From positions 1 through 5,491 of the forward strand of contig JBCDFL010000212.1 of the NCBI GenBank assembly GCA_039178165.1: DNA of 5,491 nt, read 5' to 3'. Below are positions 1 through 5,491 of the stretch, one piece after another. Position 1 is the first letter of the stretch. The number at the start of each line of letters is the position of its first letter. The notes under the pieces are model-generated. The model was not told the origin of the DNA. It was given only the letters and a program-made list of their open reading frames with translations, and did not search any database. This DNA is from JBCBCP01 sp039178165 (lineage in GTDB: Bacteria > Pseudomonadota > Alphaproteobacteria > Rhodobacterales > Rhodobacteraceae). Both the position numbers and the translations under genes were made by a program.

Positions 1-535
1 CTTTGGCGGGCTGCAGGAGCTGCGCGACCTGAACAAGCCGGTCATCGCGGCGGTCAATGGAATTGCCTGCGGTGGCGGGCTGGAGTTGGCGCTGAGCGCA
101 GACATGATCCTGGCCGCCGATCACGCGACCTTTGCCCTGCCGGAAATCCGGTCGGGCACGGTGGCGGATGCGGCGTCGGTCAAGCTGCCCAAGCGCATCC
201 CCTACCACATCGCGATGGAGCTGCTGCTGACCGGGCGCTGGTTCGACGCGGCAGAGGCGCACCGCTGGGGCATCTTGAATGAGGTGCTGCCCGCTGGCGA
301 TCTGATGGATCGGGCGTGGGGGCTGGCCCGGCTACTCGCCAGCGGCCCGCCGCTGGTCTACGCGGCGATCAAGGAGATCGTGCGCGACGCCGAGGACGCC
401 AAGTTTCAGGACGCGATGAACCGGATCACCCAGCGGCAATTGCGGACCGTCGACACCCTCTATGCCTCCGAAGATCAGCTGGAAGGCGCGCGCGCCTTTG
501 CGGAGAAGCGGGACCCGGTTTGGAAGGGGCGCTAG
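1..535 (+). CDS. caiD: Enoyl-CoA hydratase/isomerase family protein, carnitinyl-CoA dehydratase (CaiD)-like, 5'-truncated
   Basis: This is the C-terminal part of a crotonase-fold protein. The reading frame starts at base 2, already inside the gene, and gives 177 codons to a TAG at 533-535. CaiD is about 260 residues, so some 85 N-terminal residues lie outside the window. The frame shows PVIAAVNG and then CGGGLELALSAD, the oxyanion-hole and active-site segment. The two crotonase glutamates sit 20 residues apart, at 83-85 (GGLE) and 143-145 (LPE), as in rat enoyl-CoA hydratase Glu144/Glu164, so hydratase chemistry on an acyl-CoA thioester is expected. The C-terminus, FAEKRDPVWKGR, closely matches what I recall of E. 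coli CaiD, which hydrates crotonobetainyl-CoA to carnitinyl-CoA. The TTG or ATG codons near 86 are internal, not starts. One oddity is DAAS where many crotonases have PGAGG or DSGG. Crotonase family is near certain; carnitine as substrate is an inference, since the flanking genes are not visible. Confidence 0.85.
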   Translation, partial: FGGLQELRDLNKPVIAAVNGIACGGGLELALSADMILAADHATFALPEIRSGTVADAASVKLPKRIPYHIAMELLLTGRWFDAAEAHRWGILNEVLPAGDLMDRAWGLARLLASGPPLVYAAIKEIVRDAEDAKFQDAMNRITQRQLRTVDTLYASEDQLEGARAFAEKRDPVWKGR

Positions 536-582
536 AAATTTTATGCCTCCGGCGGGAGTTGTCTTTGGCCAAGTGAAAAGGA

Positions 583-1197
583 TCAGCGCGGGCGCAAGGT
601 GACCAGCCTCGCGCGGTCTTTTGCATTTGGCCCCGCTCCGTTCGGCCCGTAGATCGGGACGTCCGCTAGGTGGATATCGACCGGGAGCGCGTCCATCTTG
701 GCCGCAAAGCCGTGATCCTCGAAATGGGCAGCGTTGACCGACAGGACCGCCACGCCGCCGGGGGCGAGGAGGCGTAGCACCTCGTCCAGCGCTTCGGGGC
801 CGACATGGCCGTGGGTGAAGGTGCCGGAGCTGACGATGCCATTGTAGCGGCCCGCCGGCCCGCCGAGGCCCGCCAGGATGTCGCCCGCAAAGAGGTCGCG
901 ATAGGTGCCCCGCGTGGCGGCCTGGTCCAGCATCTCGGGCGAGATGTCGGTTCCGTCGACCGGCCCCACCCCCAAGGCCGCCAGCGCTGCGCCGCACAGG
1001 CCCGTGCCCGCCCCGATGTCGAGGACCGGCCCCGTGCCGATGGCGGCGAAGGCTTCGGCCACGACGAGGTGCAGGATGTAGTCGTTGGCGGCGACGAAAT
1101 CGCTGTCGTAGGTGCCCGCCCAGCGGGCGTAAAGCGCGCGGTTGTCGTCCGGCGTTTGCAGGGCGTAGGCCGCCGAAAGATTGGGCTTGTCCGTCAT
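583..1197 (-). CDS. Class I SAM-dependent methyltransferase, METTL27/WBSCR27-like
   Basis: This is a complete 204-residue cytoplasmic methyltransferase with a Rossmann-like fold. Motif I, VLDIGAGTGLCG (from residue 58; core at 1000-1026), is the SAM-binding glycine loop. DGTDISPEMLDQA (residues 81-93) supplies the acidic residue, Asp84, expected to bind the ribose. GD at 105-106 fits the adenine-contacting position. SSGTFTHGHVGPEALDE, then LLAPGGVAVLSVN, form the motif IV and post-motif strands. The N-terminal YARWAGTYD (residues 23-31) and the SGTFTHGHVGP segment resemble the METTL27/WBSCR27 group, but the substrate is unknown. Nothing suggests DNA or rRNA methylation, as there is no NPPY-type motif and no RNA-binding domain. 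The ATG at 1197 is chosen because MTDKPN leads straight into the conserved N-terminus; only a weak purine-rich GAGTGAG precedes it. The gene converges on the crotonase gene and diverges from the SDR gene. The methyltransferase call is firm; the subfamily is tentative. Confidence 0.9.
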   Translation of the reverse strand: MTDKPNLSAAYALQTPDDNRALYARWAGTYDSDFVAANDYILHLVVAEAFAAIGTGPVLDIGAGTGLCGAALAALGVGPVDGTDISPEMLDQAATRGTYRDLFAGDILAGLGGPAGRYNGIVSSGTFTHGHVGPEALDEVLRLLAPGGVAVLSVNAAHFEDHGFAAKMDALPVDIHLADVPIYGPNGAGPNAKDRARLVTLRPR

Positions 1198-1213
1198 ACG
1201 CTCACTCTGCCGG

Positions 1214-1233
1214 CCTTGCCCGCGGGATCAAGG
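1214..1233. repeat. Imperfect inverted repeat in the divergent intergenic region
   Basis: The arms CCTTG (1214-1218) and CAAGG (1229-1233) flank a 10-base spacer that contains the 8-base palindrome CCCGCGGG (1219-1226). It lies in the only divergent intergenic gap, between the methyltransferase start (1197) and the SDR start (1273), about where an operator for either promoter would sit. It could equally be chance in GC-rich DNA. I could not pick out convincing -35/-10 boxes on either strand in this gap. Binding by a regulator is conjecture. Confidence 0.3.
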
Positions 1234-1272
1234 GGCTTGCAGGCCTCGGTGCGCCGCGGCATGTCGAGGGGC

Positions 1273-2115
1273 ATGACACGGACATTACTCTCGCTCGGCC
1301 ACGGTTTTTCCTCTGTCGCGCTTGCCGCCCGCCTCGTCCCGCAGGGCTGGCGCGTCATCGGCACGACCCGCTCCGCGGAGAAGATGGATGCCATCCGCGG
1401 GACCGGGGTGGAGCCTGTCCTTTGGCCAGGCACGGATCTGGAGCCGCTGCTCGATGCCGCGGATCACCTCCTCGTCTCCGCCGCGCCCGGTGAGGGGGGC
1501 GATCCTTTCCTCGCTGCCGCGGGGGCGGAGATTGCGGCGGCCCGCTTCGACTGGGTCGGCTACCTGTCGACCGTCGGGGTCTACGGCGATCACGCGGGCG
1601 GCTGGGTGGACGAAGACACGCCGACCACACCGTCGACGGCGCGAGGACAGGCGCGGGTCGACGCGGAAGCCGCCTGGTGCGCGCTTGGCCTACCGGTGCA
1701 TGTCTTCCGCCTGGCGGGGATCTACGGGCCAGGCCGCGGGCCCTTTGCCAAGGTGCGTGCGGGCACAGCGCGGCGGATCGTGAAGCCGGGCCAGGTCTTC
1801 AGCCGCATCCATGTCGACGACATCGCCGCCGTGCTCGAGGCCTCCATCAACGCGCCTGCGCCGGGCACCATCTACAATGTCTGCGATAACGAGGCGGCGC
1901 CGCCCCAGGACGTGATCGCCTACGCGGCGGAGCTGCTGGGTGTGCCAGTCCCGCCCGCCATCCCTATTGAAGAGGCCGAAATGACGCCGATGGCGCGCTC
2001 TTTCTATGCGGAAAGCAAGCGGGTGCGGAACGATCGCATCACCGAAACGTTAGGGGTGCAATTGCGCCACCCAACCTATCGGGAGGGGCTGCGCGCGCTT
2101 CTGGACAGTGAATGA
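1273..2115 (+). CDS. Atypical SDR / NAD(P)-dependent epimerase-like protein, YeeZ-like
   Basis: This is a 280-residue soluble protein with an N-terminal Rossmann fold. TLLSLGHGFSSVALAARL (residues 4-21) is the dinucleotide-binding loop, with GHGFSS in place of GxGxxG. GWRVIGTTRS (25-34) is the second strand, and its Arg33 suggests an NADP preference. YLSTVGVYGD (97-106) and VDEDTPTTP (112-120) match extended-SDR positions. FRLAGIYGPGRGP (145-157), RIHVDDIA (178-185) and IYNVCDNE (200-207) match the epimerase C-terminal half. The YxxxK catalytic pair is absent; the aligned region reads GQARVDAEAAW. E. coli YeeZ, as I recall, has the same architecture and also lacks it, so substrate and activity are unknown. 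The start at 1273 is preferred because MTRTLL leads directly into strand 1. A GAGG lies only 3 bases upstream, which is close for a ribosome site. An in-frame ATG at 1261 would add four residues. The frame stays open far upstream across the methyltransferase, which is not evidence for an earlier start. It is probably co-transcribed with the ExoD-family gene, 3 bp downstream. Confidence 0.88.
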   Translation: MTRTLLSLGHGFSSVALAARLVPQGWRVIGTTRSAEKMDAIRGTGVEPVLWPGTDLEPLLDAADHLLVSAAPGEGGDPFLAAAGAEIAAARFDWVGYLSTVGVYGDHAGGWVDEDTPTTPSTARGQARVDAEAAWCALGLPVHVFRLAGIYGPGRGPFAKVRAGTARRIVKPGQVFSRIHVDDIAAVLEASINAPAPGTIYNVCDNEAAPPQDVIAYAAELLGVPVPPAIPIEEAEMTPMARSFYAESKRVRNDRITETLGVQLRHPTYREGLRALLDSE

Positions 2116-2118
2116 GAC

Positions 2119-2715
2119 ATGGCTTCCCGCAAAACGCTCGGGCGATTGCTTGATCATATAGAGACGGCCGCAGCGGGTGAGACGACGACCGTTTCCGATG
2201 TCATGGACGAGCTCGGGCATCGGTCGATCACGCCGGTGATGTTGGCGCTGTCCTTGCTGCTCGTCTCTCCGCTGTCGGGGATTCCCGGGGTGCCCACGGT
2301 GTTCGGCATCATTCTGATCATTTTGGCCTACCAGGCGCTCTTTGGACGGGACCGGCTGTGGCTGCCGCGGCGGCTGCGCGACCGGGCAGTGTCGTCGGAG
2401 CGTCTGTGCCGCGCGATTGGCTGGGTCCGCAAGCCGGCGCGGTTGATCGATAGGGTGTCGCGGCCGCGACTGCTGGTGCTGACGGTGGGGCCGTTTCGCA
2501 GCTTTACCTTCGTGGTCTGTGCGGCGACGGCGGTGATCTTTCCGCCGCTGGAGTTGTTGCCGATGGTCACGTCCTTCGGCGCGGGGGCGATTGCGCTGAT
2601 GGCCTTTGGCCTTCTGGCGCGGGACGGGCTGTTCATCTTGGCGGGCTATGTGGTGTCCGGCTCGATCTACAGCATCGCTTTGATGGCTGGCACGGCGGCG
2701 GCGCAGGCGCTTTAG
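2119..2715 (+). CDS. exoD: Exopolysaccharide synthesis protein, ExoD family (integral membrane)
   Basis: This is a 198-residue inner-membrane protein of the ExoD family. The N-terminal 35 residues are soluble and helical (TLGRLLDHIETAA...SDVMDELGHR). Hydrophobic segments follow at about 38-53 and 58-75, containing the family's PLSGIPGVPTVFG stretch. A basic cytoplasmic loop covers about 76-117 (WLPRRLRDR, then KPARLIDRVSRPRL). More membrane segments lie at roughly 118-140, 143-166 and 170-194, around PLELLPM and DGLFILAGYVVSG. Length and layout fit the family. ExoD was named from Rhizobium mutants altered in exopolysaccharide and alkali tolerance; its biochemical role is not established. No polysaccharide genes are visible here, so the name describes the family only. 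The ATG lies 3 bases after the SDR stop and has no clear Shine-Dalgarno sequence, which suggests translational coupling. Its TAG stop overlaps the dxs stop on the other strand. Confidence 0.88.
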   Translation: MASRKTLGRLLDHIETAAAGETTTVSDVMDELGHRSITPVMLALSLLLVSPLSGIPGVPTVFGIILIILAYQALFGRDRLWLPRRLRDRAVSSERLCRAIGWVRKPARLIDRVSRPRLLVLTVGPFRSFTFVVCAATAVIFPPLELLPMVTSFGAGAIALMAFGLLARDGLFILAGYVVSGSIYSIALMAGTAAAQAL

Positions 2716-4640
2716 GCCTGCGCGGCGCCGAGGCGCGCGACGCCCAGCGTGTCCAGCACCTTGGCCTCGATATCTTCGGCGTTCAGCTTGGCGACGGCAT
2801 ACATGTCGCGCGGGCTGGCCTGATCGATGAACGTGTCGGGCAGCACCATGGAGCGGTATTTGAGGCCCTGATCGAACGCGCCTTCCTCGGCCAGCAGGTG
2901 CGCAACGTGGCTGCCAAAGCCGCCCACCGCGCCTTCCTCGATGGTGATGAGCGCTTCGTGCGTCGCCGTCAGCTCCAGGATCAGATCGCGGTCCAGCGGT
3001 TTGGCAAAGCGCGCGTCGGCGAGGGTGGGGGTGATGCCCTTGGCCTCCAGCGCCTCGCAGGCTGCCTCCGTCTCGCTCAGGCGCGTGCCGAAGGACAGGA
3101 GCGCGACGCCCTTGCCGTGCCGCACAATGCGGCCCTTGCCGATTTCCAGCGGTTCCGGGCTGTCCGGCAGGTCCACGCCGGTGCCTTCGCCGCGGGGGAA
3201 GCGGAAGGCGATGGGACCACTGTCGTGCTGGGCTGCGGTGATGACCATGCGCGCCAGCTCCGCCTCGTCCGCGGCGGCCATTACGGTGAAGCCGGGTAGG
3301 TTGGCGAGGTAGGCGACGTCGAAGGCGCCCGCATGGGTCGCGCCGTCCGCACCCACAAGTCCCGCGCGGTCGATGGCGAAGCGGACGGGCAGGCGCTGGA
3401 TCGCGACGTCGTGGACCACCTGGTCGTAGCCGCGTTGCAGGAAGGTCGAGTAAATGGCGCAGAACGGCCGCATCCCCGCCGCCGCCAGGCCCGCGCTGAA
3501 GGTGACGCCGTGCTGTTCGGCGATGCCCACGTCGAAGCAGCGGCTGGGGTAGCGTTCGGCAAAGAGGTTCAAGCCCGTGCCATCCGGCATGGCGGCGGTG
3601 ATCGCGCAGATCCGGTCGTCCGTCGCGGCGGCCCGCATCAAGTATTCGGCGAAGACCTTGGTATAGCTCGGCGCGTTGCTGGGCGCCTTCTTCTGCGCGC
3701 CGGTGACAACGTCGAATTTGGCGGTGGCATGCCCCTTGTCGCGGGCGGATTCTGCGGGCGCGTAGCCTTTGCCCTTTTTCGTCAGCACGTGGATCAGTAT
3801 CGGGCCATCGGCGCGGGCTTTGACGGTGCGCAGGACTGGCAGAAGCTGGTTCAGGTCGTGCCCGTCGATGGGGCCGAGGTAGCTAAAGCCCAGCTGCTCG
3901 AAGAGGGTGCCGCCCACGGCCATGCCCTTCAGCATGTCCTTGGCGCGCTTGGCGCCCTCGCGGAAGGGTTCGGGCAGGAAACTGACGGCGCCTTTGGCTG
4001 CGGCCTTGAGGTCCTGGAACGGCTCTTCGGCGTAGAGGCGGCTGAGATACGCACTCATCGCGCCGACGGGGGGCGCGATCGACATCTCGTTGTCGTTGAG
4101 GATGACGATGAGGCGCTTTTTGAGGTGCCCAGCGTTGTTCATCGCCTCGTAGGCCATGCCCGCGCTCATCGACCCGTCGCCGATCACGGCGATGGCGTCA
4201 CCGAGGCCTTCGGTGATATACCCGCCCAAATCGCGCCCGACGGCAAAGCCCAGGGCCGCGCTGATCGACGTGCTGGAATGCGCCGCGCCGAACGGATCGT
4301 AGGGCGACTCGCTGCGCTTCGTGAATCCGCTCAGGCCGTCCTTTTGGCGCAGGGTGCGGATGCGACCCCGCCGCTCGGTCAGGATTTTGTGCGGATAGCA
4401 TTGGTGGCCCACGTCCCAGACGATTTTGTCCTTCGGCGTGTCGAACACCGCGTGCAGCGCAACCGTCAACTCTACCACACCGAGGCTCGCGCCCAGATGG
4501 CCGCCGGTTTCGGATACCGCGCTGACCGTCTCTGCCCGGACCTCGTGCGCCAGTTGGATCAGCTGGCGGTCGGACAGCGTCTTCATGTCCGCGGGGCGGG
4601 CGATCTGGTCCAGAAGCGGTGTTTTGGGGCGGTTGGTCAT
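2712..4640 (-). CDS. dxs: 1-deoxy-D-xylulose-5-phosphate synthase
   Basis: This is a complete 642-residue cytoplasmic enzyme of usual family length. It condenses pyruvate and glyceraldehyde 3-phosphate, using thiamine diphosphate, to give DXP. This is the first step of the MEP isoprenoid pathway and also feeds thiamine and pyridoxal synthesis. The N-terminal TPP domain has GGHLGASLG (His48), WDVGHQCYPHKIL (His79), the diphosphate/Mg motif GDGSMSAGMAYEAMNNAG (154-171) and NDNEMSI (182-188). The central pyrimidine-binding domain has DVGIAEQH with the catalytic Glu375, YSTFLQRGYDQ (397-407, Arg403), IDRAGLVGADGATH (423-436, His436) and RFPRGEG (480-486). The C-terminal transketolase-like domain follows, with FAKPLD (545-550) and EEGAVGGFGSHV (568-579). 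All expected catalytic residues are present. The start is supported by AAGGA seven bases upstream. The gene follows ispA by 20 bp, so co-transcription is likely. Its TAA stop overlaps the ExoD-family gene's stop on the opposite strand. Confidence 0.98.
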   Translation of the reverse strand: MTNRPKTPLLDQIARPADMKTLSDRQLIQLAHEVRAETVSAVSETGGHLGASLGVVELTVALHAVFDTPKDKIVWDVGHQCYPHKILTERRGRIRTLRQKDGLSGFTKRSESPYDPFGAAHSSTSISAALGFAVGRDLGGYITEGLGDAIAVIGDGSMSAGMAYEAMNNAGHLKKRLIVILNDNEMSIAPPVGAMSAYLSRLYAEEPFQDLKAAAKGAVSFLPEPFREGAKRAKDMLKGMAVGGTLFEQLGFSYLGPIDGHDLNQLLPVLRTVKARADGPILIHVLTKKGKGYAPAESARDKGHATAKFDVVTGAQKKAPSNAPSYTKVFAEYLMRAAATDDRICAITAAMPDGTGLNLFAERYPSRCFDVGIAEQHGVTFSAGLAAAGMRPFCAIYSTFLQRGYDQVVHDVAIQRLPVRFAIDRAGLVGADGATHAGAFDVAYLANLPGFTVMAAADEAELARMVITAAQHDSGPIAFRFPRGEGTGVDLPDSPEPLEIGKGRIVRHGKGVALLSFGTRLSETEAACEALEAKGITPTLADARFAKPLDRDLILELTATHEALITIEEGAVGGFGSHVAHLLAEEGAFDQGLKYRSMVLPDTFIDQASPRDMYAVAKLNAEDIEAKVLDTLGVARLGAAQA

Positions 4641-4647
4641 GGGCGGA

Positions 4648-4652
4648 TCCTT
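4648..4652 (-). promoter_or_regulatory. Ribosome binding site of dxs
   Basis: Read on the minus strand, AAGGA lies seven bases before the dxs ATG (4638-4640). Sequence and spacing are close to ideal. It falls inside the 20-bp gap after the ispA stop, so dxs has its own good initiation site rather than depending only on coupling. Confidence 0.75.
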
Positions 4653-4660
4653 AGAACCCT

Positions 4661-5491
4661 TTAGTGAGAGCGGGTGACGACGAAGCGCGCGAGCGCGCGT
4701 ATGGTGTCCGCCTCCGCTCCGTATTCATCTAGAGCGGCCATTGCGCTTTGCACCAGGGTGTCCGCGCGGCGCTTTGCCTCGTCAAGGCCCAGCAGGCTTA
4801 CAAATGTGGCTTTGCCTGCGCCCGCATCCTTGCCTGTGGCTTTGCCGACCGTCGCCGCGTCGCCGGTCACGTCCAGGATGTCATCGGCGATCTGAAAGGC
4901 GAGGCCCAGATCGGTCGCGTATCGCTCTAGCGGCGTGATGTCCGCGTCGGCCATCAGCGGCCCCGCGATGCCGGCCCATTGGATCAGGGCGCCGGTCTTG
5001 CCCGCCTGCAAATGCTCGATCTGGTCAAGCGTCAGGGGCGTGCCCGCGCTTTCCGCCGCGATGTCGAGCGCTTGGCCCAGCACCATGCCCCGCGCGCCCG
5101 AGGCCAGTGCCAGATGGTGAGCGAGCTGGCCGCCCCGGGGCACCGCCGCATCGGTCACCAGCTCGAACGCCAGTGCCTGCAAGGCATCACCCGCCAGAAC
5201 GGCGGTCGCCTCGTCCCATCTGATATGCACCGTCGGCTCGCCCCGGCGCATATCGTCGTCATCCATGCAGGGCATGTCGTCGTGCACAAGGCTGTAGGCA
5301 TGCAGCGCCTCGATCCCCGTCGCGGCCCATGTCGCCGCCTCCGCCGCGATGCCGTGCAGGCGCGCGCCTTCGAGCACCAGAAAACCGCGCAGCCGTTTGC
5401 CGCCGCGCGTTGCGTGTGCCATGGCCTGCACGACCGGCACATCGTCCAAGTCGCCGAGCACCTGGTCAAAGCGCGCCTGGATCAGCGCGCC
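4661..5491 (-). CDS. ispA: Farnesyl diphosphate synthase (polyprenyl synthetase family), 5'-truncated
   Basis: This gene makes a trans-isoprenyl diphosphate synthase that adds isopentenyl diphosphate to dimethylallyl and geranyl diphosphate to form C15 farnesyl diphosphate. The visible part is 276 codons ending in TAA (4661-4663). The frame is still open at the right edge (codons for GALIQARFDQ precede the GTG at 5459-5461), so that GTG is not the start and about 10-25 residues are missing. GGKRLRGFLV is the substrate-binding lysine/arginine segment. The first aspartate-rich motif, DDMPCMDDDD (5252-5281), has the two-residue insertion typical of bacterial FPP/GGPP synthases, followed by RRGEPT. 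The second, DDILD (4871-4885), and GKATGKDAGAGKATFVSLLG downstream are intact. The AYSLVHDD context, with Tyr five residues before the first motif, resembles E. coli IspA more than CrtE-type GGPP synthases (often Ala-Ser there). Product length is therefore inferred as C15. It is followed by dxs; xseB is often just upstream in relatives. Confidence 0.95.
   Translation of the reverse strand, partial: GALIQARFDQVLGDLDDVPVVQAMAHATRGGKRLRGFLVLEGARLHGIAAEAATWAATGIEALHAYSLVHDDMPCMDDDDMRRGEPTVHIRWDEATAVLAGDALQALAFELVTDAAVPRGGQLAHHLALASGARGMVLGQALDIAAESAGTPLTLDQIEHLQAGKTGALIQWAGIAGPLMADADITPLERYATDLGLAFQIADDILDVTGDAATVGKATGKDAGAGKATFVSLLGLDEAKRRADTLVQSAMAALDEYGAEADTIRALARFVVTRSH

Noticed and set aside
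547..569. A possible terminator between the convergent crotonase and methyltransferase genes: CTCC/GGAG arms followed by TTGTCTTT.
   Set aside because: The stem is only 4 bp with a 4-base loop, and the T tract is broken. It is too weak to call as an intrinsic terminator.
332..997. A 221-codon minus-strand open frame across the crotonase 3' end and part of the methyltransferase.
   Set aside because: It is low-complexity Arg/Gly/Pro-rich sequence that overlaps two well-supported genes in other frames; a GC-rich shadow.
805..1272. An upstream extension of the SDR frame by over 150 codons across the methyltransferase, as if a larger fusion protein.
   Set aside because: The extension is in codon register antisense to the methyltransferase and is explained by the same lack of TTA/CTA/TCA codons. 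It has no domain, and the Rossmann strand begins right after the ATG at 1273.
3333..4664. A 443-codon open frame on the + strand lying entirely antisense to dxs.
   Set aside because: Its codons are exactly in register with the dxs codons, so it is stop-free whenever dxs avoids TTA, CTA and TCA, which are rare in GC-rich genes. The translation is Arg/Ala/Gly-rich with no recognisable domain, while dxs on the other strand has every family motif.
4685..4698. Paired GCGCGC blocks separated by GA near the ispA 3' end, suggestive of a repeat or Z-DNA-prone tract.
   Set aside because: They encode part of the C-terminal RALARF region of IspA and are what Ala/Arg codons give in GC-rich DNA.
5459..5461. 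GTG as a start codon for ispA.
   Set aside because: The frame stays open to the window edge and encodes GALIQARFDQ upstream, which fits the family's N-terminal helix. Starting at this GTG would remove part of that helix, so the true start is outside the window.

Overview
The window is uniformly GC-rich (roughly two thirds G+C by eye), and all six genes share that composition. The proteins have an alphaproteobacterial look, most like the Rhodobacteraceae/Roseobacter group. The signs are an ispA-dxs pair, an ExoD-family membrane protein, a CaiD-type crotonase and a YeeZ-like dehydrogenase with a GHGFSS nucleotide-binding loop. The assignment rests on my recollection of these families, not on a search. 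I see no insertion sequence, phage gene, CRISPR array, tRNA or rRNA, and no stretch over 300 bases without a gene.

Layout from left to right. The 3' part of a crotonase/CaiD-like gene (+) runs in from the left edge and stops at 535. It converges, across 47 bp, on a complete class I SAM-dependent methyltransferase (-, 583-1197). A short divergent gap of about 75 bp, holding an imperfect inverted repeat, separates that gene from a two-gene + strand unit. This unit is an atypical SDR/NAD(P)-dependent epimerase-like protein (1273-2115) followed 3 bp later by an ExoD-family membrane protein (2119-2715). It runs tail-to-tail into dxs (-, 2712-4640), and the two stop codons overlap by 4 bp. Upstream of dxs, 20 bp away on the same strand, lies ispA (farnesyl diphosphate synthase), whose 5' end is outside the right edge.

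The clearest functional unit is ispA-dxs. Dxs makes 1-deoxy-D-xylulose 5-phosphate, the entry step of the MEP pathway. IspA condenses the resulting C5 units to farnesyl diphosphate, the precursor of quinone tails, undecaprenyl phosphate and carotenoids. In many proteobacteria xseB lies just upstream of ispA, and it may do so here beyond the edge. The other four genes have no obvious shared pathway; the crotonase suggests acyl-CoA or carnitine metabolism.

This reads as ordinary chromosomal housekeeping sequence. I found no convincing sign of a new system. The points worth noting are modest: the overlapping stop codons of the exoD and dxs genes, the altered motifs in the SDR and crotonase, and a possible operator between the methyltransferase and the SDR.
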